NCBI GenBank assembly: GCA_964529405.1
Contig: CAZGWE010000020.1
Coordinates: 1-15,109 of the forward strand
Origin: CAZGWE01 sp964529405
GTDB lineage: Bacteria > Patescibacteriota > UBA1384 > XYA2-FULL-43-10 > 1-14-0-10-43-13
Reading direction: 5' to 3'
DNA length: 15,109 nt
Made by a program: the position numbers and the translations under genes. This document shows, one piece after another, positions 11,233-15,109 of this stretch. Each line of letters starts with the position of its first letter. Within the stretch, counting starts at the first letter, position 1. Below the pieces are notes generated by a model. It did not search any database and had not been told where the DNA came from. It worked only from the letters and a program-made list of their open reading frames with translations.

Positions 11233-11871
11233 ATGACAGTGTTTGTCACAAGAGAGAACGGGGTTGTAACCTTGCGCCCCGCGAACGAGAACGAGAGAGC
11301 AGCTCTGGTTGCCTTCTTTGAGGACATTCCGGAGAACACAAAGCTGGATGGAACGACGACTACTAAGGACCCCGGCCGCGAGTACGGCAAGTTCGTTGGA
11401 GTCGAGCTGCACTTCGGCGAGCGCTTGCTCGTGGTGACTGGCACGGATGACGAGGATGCTTACCGCGTTAACGGCATCCGCAATATGGGGTACTTCGGCT
11501 CCTGTGCGCCCATCTACGTGCGACAAGACAGCGGCGATGAGTTGGTCGTCACCTTGTTCCAGGCGGTTCCCTGCAAGCTTTGCAACGGCTGGATCTACGA
11601 AGCGGGCCAGGCAGAGTGGGAGGTTTGCGATGCCTGCGCCGAGAAGTGCGAGCACGAGTACACCAAGGAACCGGGCACCGTGATGATTCCGGGTGTCGGC
11701 CCGAGCGCTGACCATTTCTGCACCAAGTGTGGCAGAGCACAGAACCCGGAGAAGCTGAGTAAGATGACGCCGGAGGAGCACCATCGTGCTGCCGTCGAGG
11801 AGGGACCGATCGACCTGCTGATGACCAACGATGCCCTTTACAGCAAGAGGGAGCCGAGTCAGGTCGCCTAA
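11233..11871 (+). CDS. GC-rich stand-alone protein with cysteine-pair zinc ribbon
   Basis: 212 residues, family not recognised. Residues 1-110 look like a beta-rich domain (VVTLRPANENERAALVAFFE near the start). Then come C114/C117, C132/C135, C139 with H141, and C163/C166 (CKLCNGW, CDACAEKCEHEY, HFCTKCGRAQ), enough for two zinc sites. There is no membrane segment. The start ATG follows GAGAGGAGA closely, as in the 159-711 gene. The promoter is near consensus and a long terminator hairpin follows, so it is a self-contained unit. Its GC-rich codon use contrasts with the AT-rich flanks and suggests recent acquisition. Confidence 0.8.
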   Translation: MTVFVTRENGVVTLRPANENERAALVAFFEDIPENTKLDGTTTTKDPGREYGKFVGVELHFGERLLVVTGTDDEDAYRVNGIRNMGYFGSCAPIYVRQDSGDELVVTLFQAVPCKLCNGWIYEAGQAEWEVCDACAEKCEHEYTKEPGTVMIPGVGPSADHFCTKCGRAQNPEKLSKMTPEEHHRAAVEEGPIDLLMTNDALYSKREPSQVA

Positions 11872-11875
11872 CCCG

Positions 11876-11944
11876 GCCCGAGAGTGAAGCTCGACGTGCG
11901 CTTAACCGCACTATCGAGCACACGCTCGGGCTTCATTTGTTTGT
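11876..11944 (+). terminator. Long intrinsic terminator
   Basis: Three stacked stems: GCCCGAG/CTCGGGC (11876-11882 with 11925-11931), GCTCGA/TCGAGC and GTGCG/CGCAC around a CTTAAC loop, followed by TTCATTTGTTTGTT. Confidence 0.8.
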
Positions 11945-12003
11945 TACGCAAAATAAATCAGCTCACTGTCTGTAAGCTGTATCCGGTTCGATAAAATTGA
12001 GCT

Positions 12004-12186
12004 CTATTTGTTTACGGTGTTTTCGGAAGAGTTGCCAAGGTCAATTACTTGGCCATCACTGCCAACAACTTGGTTGTCGGCCAAGTTTGAAGAATCGTCG
12101 GAATTGCTGCCATTGCCGATCTCGGTTGCTAAATCGGTTAAATTGTCTTTTGTTCGTGGATCAAACATAACTTGGACATACACCAA
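12004..12186 (-). CDS. Small acidic hypothetical protein
   Basis: Up to 60 residues. The body is polar and rich in Asn, Ser and Asp (TEIGNGSNSDDSSNLADNQ and VVGSDGQVIDLGNSSENTVN), probably disordered. Three starts are possible: TTG 12186, GTG 12183 or ATG 12168; none has a good ribosome binding site. It lies 12 bases after the stop of the 53-residue gene and is the last frame of the minus-strand operon. No function can be inferred. Confidence 0.45.
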   Translation of the reverse strand: MVYVQVMFDPRTKDNLTDLATEIGNGSNSDDSSNLADNQVVGSDGQVIDLGNSSENTVNK

Positions 12187-12198
12187 GCGCTCGTTTTG

Positions 12199-12360
12199 TT
12201 AAAGAGTGACGCACAGAGCGCCGGATTTTTCCTCTTCGTAGTTCTCCAAATACTCGGCAGCACTTTCATTAAAACTGTTTACCGAATCTAAACTTTCTGT
12301 TATAATCCGGAATAGTTCGAGAGTAGTTTCTTCCTCTCGACCATAACAAACTAATTTCAT
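12199..12360 (-). CDS. Small acidic hypothetical protein
   Basis: 53 residues, MKLVCYGREEETTLELFRII, then a mostly helical acidic stretch ending in YEEEKSGALCVTL. It is not recognised. It starts at an ATG without a clear Shine-Dalgarno sequence, about 120 bases after the 629-residue protein gene, and is followed closely by another small frame. Coding is supported by an unbroken frame in line with the operon and a plausible composition. Confidence 0.5.
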   Translation of the reverse strand: MKLVCYGREEETTLELFRIITESLDSVNSFNESAAEYLENYEEEKSGALCVTL

Positions 12361-12387
12361 TTTTTAATGCATTTGGAGCTGCGCTCG

Positions 12388-12411
12388 TCCAGCCCGTTAC
12401 AACGGGCTGGA
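12388..12411. repeat. Perfect 11-bp-arm palindrome
   Basis: TCCAGCCCGTT-AC-AACGGGCTGGA in the gap between the 629-residue protein gene and the 53-residue gene. It is GC-rich in an AT-rich setting and lacks a T run, so it is more like a processing or pause hairpin than a full terminator. Confidence 0.7.
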
Positions 12412-12478
12412 CTCGCTAAAAGGCGTCCGGGAATTGACTGGGGAAAGAAAAACCATCAATCGTATGGGGTGTTGAACA

Positions 12479-14368
12479 TCAATCCGGTATTGCCAGGTCT
12501 TTTTTGGTTAAACGAAAATTTCCATGCGCATCTAGCCTGCTATCAATTATTGCCTGATATTGATCATAAGGGAAATATTTGTTAGTAATTTCAATTGATT
12601 TTTGCTTTGTTTCCTGATCGCCTTGTTGGGCGGCTTGTTCACCAAAACCATAAATATGAAAGCACAGTTGATTGATCCGCTGGGTCTGGTCGTTAAACCA
12701 AAGGTCACCCCACTTCTCTTTTGTTTCCTCCCGATTTCGAATTTCTTCTTCTATTTTCATCTCAATTTGAGTGAAATAATCATCGTTTGAAAGTATTTTG
12801 TGATCAAGTCGGAATCCGCTACCAATGCCAAACCAGATAAAATCATCGTCTGTTTCATCGCTATAAGTGTCGAATATGTCACCGACTAACACTACACCGT
12901 CCCTTTTCCAGCTTCTTCTTACTACCCAACCGCCAAATTTCTCTCCTTGAATTAATGGATCAAAAGTTGTTCTTTCGTAGACGTAATACTGATCTTTTTC
13001 ACGGCCTCTTCTAATTTCGGAAAGTGGCATAAGCTTATCCCCTTCTTTATACTGGGTTCCGCCTTCTTCCGGTTCTCGGACATAGGGGGTTGGTTTGTAT
13101 TTGGCAGGATCCTTAGAGCGAATGATTGTTTTTCCCAGTAGAGTCACATAATACTCTCGACCACCAAAATGGCTGTTAATCATTGCCGCTTCTTGTTCTG
13201 CAACTCTTTCTTTTTTGATTGGCGCCCCATCCAAAATGTCTTCAATTAGTTGTTCCCTGTTACCATCGATATCATACTGTTGTGCCATTAGCGACTGGAT
13301 ATCAACTTCTTCTCCTTGAACCACACCCCCTTGCTCGTTGATAATTGCCCGATATAATTTTCCCCCTTCCATCATATAAAGCGGTATCCCATACTTTGCT
13401 GTAATTTCAGTAATTTCACTAATATCAGCTCGCTTGCTTGTTTGACCTTCATAAGGATTTTTACTAGGATCAACACAGAAAAAGAAACCGGCAAACTTTG
13501 GATCTTGGACGATAACTTCGTTATAACCATTACCTCTTTCACTGATTGCTTTTGTTATCTGTTCCTGAACGCCTTTTTCCAGACCCACGATCATTTTGCC
13601 GTGATCATCTCTCTCTTTAATACCCTTGGCTAAACTGCCTATGTCATCGGCAGATGCTGATTGTACCCGTCCACCAGAGAGAATAACGCCCATTTTACAC
13701 CAGAGGTTAATATTACCGTCATCGCCAGCATGAACAGTTGAGGTTGCAATTACTGGTTCTAGGGCAAGTAATATTTTTAACTTGTCTTGCCATGTTGACC
13801 CTGTTTCCAAGAGGGAATTATTCTCTGGCGTGAAGGTGGGGTGAATTCCATGAACAATCGCACAATTATTTCGCAAGCAGACATTTTTAACGTCTCTGAC
13901 CTTCTCTTCTTCTTGGAAATTTTGCCATTCTTGCGATTGCTCTTGCCAAAAATTACCTAGAATCTGTTTTGCCTCCTCCAGTTCGTGCCTATCCAACTGT
14001 TGTTGTCTAAGCTCGGCCAGAGTTGCAGTAATTTCCCCAAGCTCTTCGCTACCTACTTCGTACTCAACTTTCTTTCCATCAATCTGTTTTCTAACTCTTT
14101 TGATTTCAAAAAGGTGGCCAGTCCTAGACAGGATGTCTTTGTTTAGTTGGGATAAATAGTCTTCAAGTCCTGTAATTTCCTTAGCCAAATTACCAATAAG
14201 GGTTTCTCTGCTTTCCGATTCTTGTTGCAAACCTTCAGCTTGAGTTGTTAAATTTTTTTGTCTACCAAAATATTCAGACCTCTTTTCATACAATGTCTGA
14301 GCAGTTTGATCTCTCTCCTCTTGGGAGTGCTCTCGTGTATATTTATATAAATCTTGCTCTTTTTCCAT
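12479..14368 (-). CDS. Large coiled-coil protein with a possible ADP-ribosyltransferase-like domain
   Basis: 629 residues, no signal peptide or membrane segment. Residues 1-160 are an almost continuous charged coiled coil. From 164 a globular region begins, CLRNNCAIVHGIHPTF, then LALEPVIATSTVHAGD, MGVILSGGRV and GYNEVIVQDPKFAGFFF. The order H173-G, S210-T, E284 resembles the H/R-S-E/Y-E layout of ADP-ribosyltransferases, but spacing and fold cannot be checked here. The second half (about 300-629) has a further globular part with ITAKYGIPLYMMEGGKLYRA and repeated aromatic-acidic segments. I do not recognise the full-length family. Start at ATG 14368, overlapping the stop of the preceding frame (TAATG). 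It is the main gene of the 12004-15021 operon. Confidence 0.8.
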   Translation of the reverse strand: MEKEQDLYKYTREHSQEERDQTAQTLYEKRSEYFGRQKNLTTQAEGLQQESESRETLIGNLAKEITGLEDYLSQLNKDILSRTGHLFEIKRVRKQIDGKKVEYEVGSEELGEITATLAELRQQQLDRHELEEAKQILGNFWQEQSQEWQNFQEEEKVRDVKNVCLRNNCAIVHGIHPTFTPENNSLLETGSTWQDKLKILLALEPVIATSTVHAGDDGNINLWCKMGVILSGGRVQSASADDIGSLAKGIKERDDHGKMIVGLEKGVQEQITKAISERGNGYNEVIVQDPKFAGFFFCVDPSKNPYEGQTSKRADISEITEITAKYGIPLYMMEGGKLYRAIINEQGGVVQGEEVDIQSLMAQQYDIDGNREQLIEDILDGAPIKKERVAEQEAAMINSHFGGREYYVTLLGKTIIRSKDPAKYKPTPYVREPEEGGTQYKEGDKLMPLSEIRRGREKDQYYVYERTTFDPLIQGEKFGGWVVRRSWKRDGVVLVGDIFDTYSDETDDDFIWFGIGSGFRLDHKILSNDDYFTQIEMKIEEEIRNREETKEKWGDLWFNDQTQRINQLCFHIYGFGEQAAQQGDQETKQKSIEITNKYFPYDQYQAIIDSRLDAHGNFRLTKKDLAIPD

Positions 14369-14780
14369 TAGTATCTTTCTGATTGTGAAATCTTTCTATG
14401 TTTTTCTAGTTCAAACTTGGGCAGCTGCTGCATTGGTGGGCCGATGAAAACTTGCTGGAATTGTTTACCCCAAGATACGCCATAGTTGCTCTCATAGAGT
14501 TTGACAAACGGAGTTAAGTTAAAAAACCCATTTAGAAGAATGTATGCCTCCCAAAGAAGTTCTTGGAGTTTATCATCAGCCAGTTCAATTTTTAGATCAA
14601 AAACTTAGTGGCGTAAACAATAAGTGGTCTGCCTCTTAATTCCTCAATTTCCTTGTAACAGGCTTTTCTTAATTCAAACAAATCATGGCCAGTCATCTGG
14701 CTTTGTTGGGTATTGCCTATTAAATCATTCCAATCTTGCGAAGTCTTAAATCTTTTTCGCTGTGGTTGAGGCGATGGCAT
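14368..14780 (-). pseudogene. Small operon gene with a one-base frameshift
   Basis: The first frame (from ATG 14780) reads MPSPQPQRKRFKTSQDWNDL and reaches EIEELRGRPLIVYATKFLI, then stops at 14592. In the next frame 14604-14368 is open for 78 codons (DLKIELADDKLQELLWEAYI and on, ending KHRKISQSERY) and its TAA overlaps the ATG of the 629-residue protein gene. Adding one T to the run AAGTTTTTGAT (about 14602-14607) joins the two as ATKFFDLKIELADDK, giving 137 residues. It may be a homopolymer error, a true mutation or a slippage site. The R-P-L-I-V-Y-A part faintly recalls the N-terminus of SppA-like serine dehydrogenase proteinases, but the rest does not match. Confidence 0.65.
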
Positions 14781-14973
14781 GGCTATCTATCCTGAGATCT
14801 AGAGTCGATCCAATTGGCGACTTGAATTCTTGCTTTCGACCAAGTGCTAAATTAGTCTTGTTCAGAATATCGGATGTCTTTCTGTAATTCTTAAAAATTT
14901 TGAGTGCTTTAGGGTTTGCATTCAAGATAGCGGTTGGCATTACATTCTCAATTAAGCATTTAGAGTTTTTCAT
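14746..14973 (-). CDS. Small basic hypothetical protein, first gene of the operon
   Basis: 75 residues, MKNSKCLIENVMPTAILNAN with a basic, helical middle (KALKIFKNYRKTSDILNKTN). It is not recognised. The start ATG at 14973 has a clear AAGGAG four bases upstream and lies just behind an extended -10 promoter, the best evidence that it is translated. Its end overlaps the start of the next frame by 35 bases. Confidence 0.65.
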   Translation of the reverse strand: MKNSKCLIENVMPTAILNANPKALKIFKNYRKTSDILNKTNLALGRKQEFKSPIGSTLDLRIDSHAIASTTAKKI

Positions 14974-14992
14974 TTTGCTCCTTACTAACTGG

Positions 14993-15021
14993 ATTTTAGC
15001 AAAAATCGAGTTTCAATACAA
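14993..15021 (-). promoter_or_regulatory. Operon promoter with overlapping inverted repeat
   Basis: On the minus strand TTGTAT (15021-15016), a 17-base spacer and TAAAAT (14998-14993) preceded by TGC, an extended -10. The inverted repeat ACAATT-AGA-AATTGT (15018-15032) overlaps the -35 and could be an operator. Confidence 0.75.
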
Positions 15022-15109
15022 TTAGAAATTGTTACGAATTGAAATAGCAAAAATGCGTTTCTTTCTTGTTTTCTTTTCTCTCCCCAACTCTCCCTAAGCC
15101 CTGCTGTTC

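Noticed and set aside
11146..11784. 212-codon minus-strand frame opposite the second GC-rich gene
   Set aside because: It is antisense to the plus-strand gene, which has promoter, ribosome binding site, terminator and cysteine pairs; long antisense frames are expected in GC-rich sequence.
14592..14780. Complete 62-residue protein ending at 14592
   Set aside because: The next frame continues as plausible protein and is coupled to the following gene; a one-base frameshift explains both better than two separate genes.

Overview
The window looks like a chromosomal segment of an uncultured bacterium, most likely Patescibacteria (Candidate Phyla Radiation). This is inferred from gene content and style, not from a marker tree: a short DNA polymerase III delta' subunit, small zinc-ribbon and single-membrane-pass proteins, a short GIY-YIG nuclease beside a tRNA, and AT-rich palindromic spacers between tRNA genes. 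Codons read normally: TGA behaves as a stop and the only Trp tRNA has anticodon CCA. A run of ten N at 314-323 shows this is a scaffold.

Layout. 1-1000: a GC-rich stand-alone gene (159-711, minus) broken by the assembly gap, with its own terminator. 1016-2566 (minus): a Nudix-like gene with a degenerate catalytic box, then a translation cluster, tRNA-Thr(GGT), tRNA-Tyr(GTA), tRNA-Thr(TGT), ribosomal protein bL33 and tRNA-Trp(CCA), with a long imperfect palindrome in most of the gaps. 2679-4129 (minus): holB (delta') translationally coupled to a membrane-anchored TPR protein. 4236-5506: an eight-cysteine zinc-ribbon protein (plus), bL28 (minus) and a rhomboid-free, M50-type site-2 protease (plus). 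5599-9433 (minus): an alpha/beta hydrolase, a CapA-like phosphoesterase-fold protein, a phosphoribosyltransferase, a small membrane protein, a PEBP/YbhB protein and a tail-anchored acidic protein. The hydrolase and phosphoribosyltransferase are types that are fused or neighbouring in other bacteria.

9434-10190: a gene-free stretch able to fold into a closed, branched RNA, followed by a partial copy of tRNA-Pro, a GIY-YIG nuclease gene and the intact tRNA-Pro(GGG). The nuclease stop codon lies inside the intact tRNA gene. 10188-11071 (minus): a two-gene unit whose second gene is interrupted by a 181-bp MITE-like element with 13-bp inverted termini and a 5-bp target duplication; removing it restores a longer frame that ends exactly at the tRNA. 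11164-11940: a second GC-rich stand-alone gene with near-consensus promoter and long terminator hairpin. 12004-15021 (minus): an unrecognised operon headed by a good promoter, carrying a 629-residue coiled-coil protein with a possible ADP-ribosyltransferase-like arrangement and a neighbour with a one-base frameshift.

The most unusual signal is that four genes between 6017 and 9433 have no ATG, GTG or TTG where the family alignment and the Shine-Dalgarno sequence place the start, and all four have ATA there.
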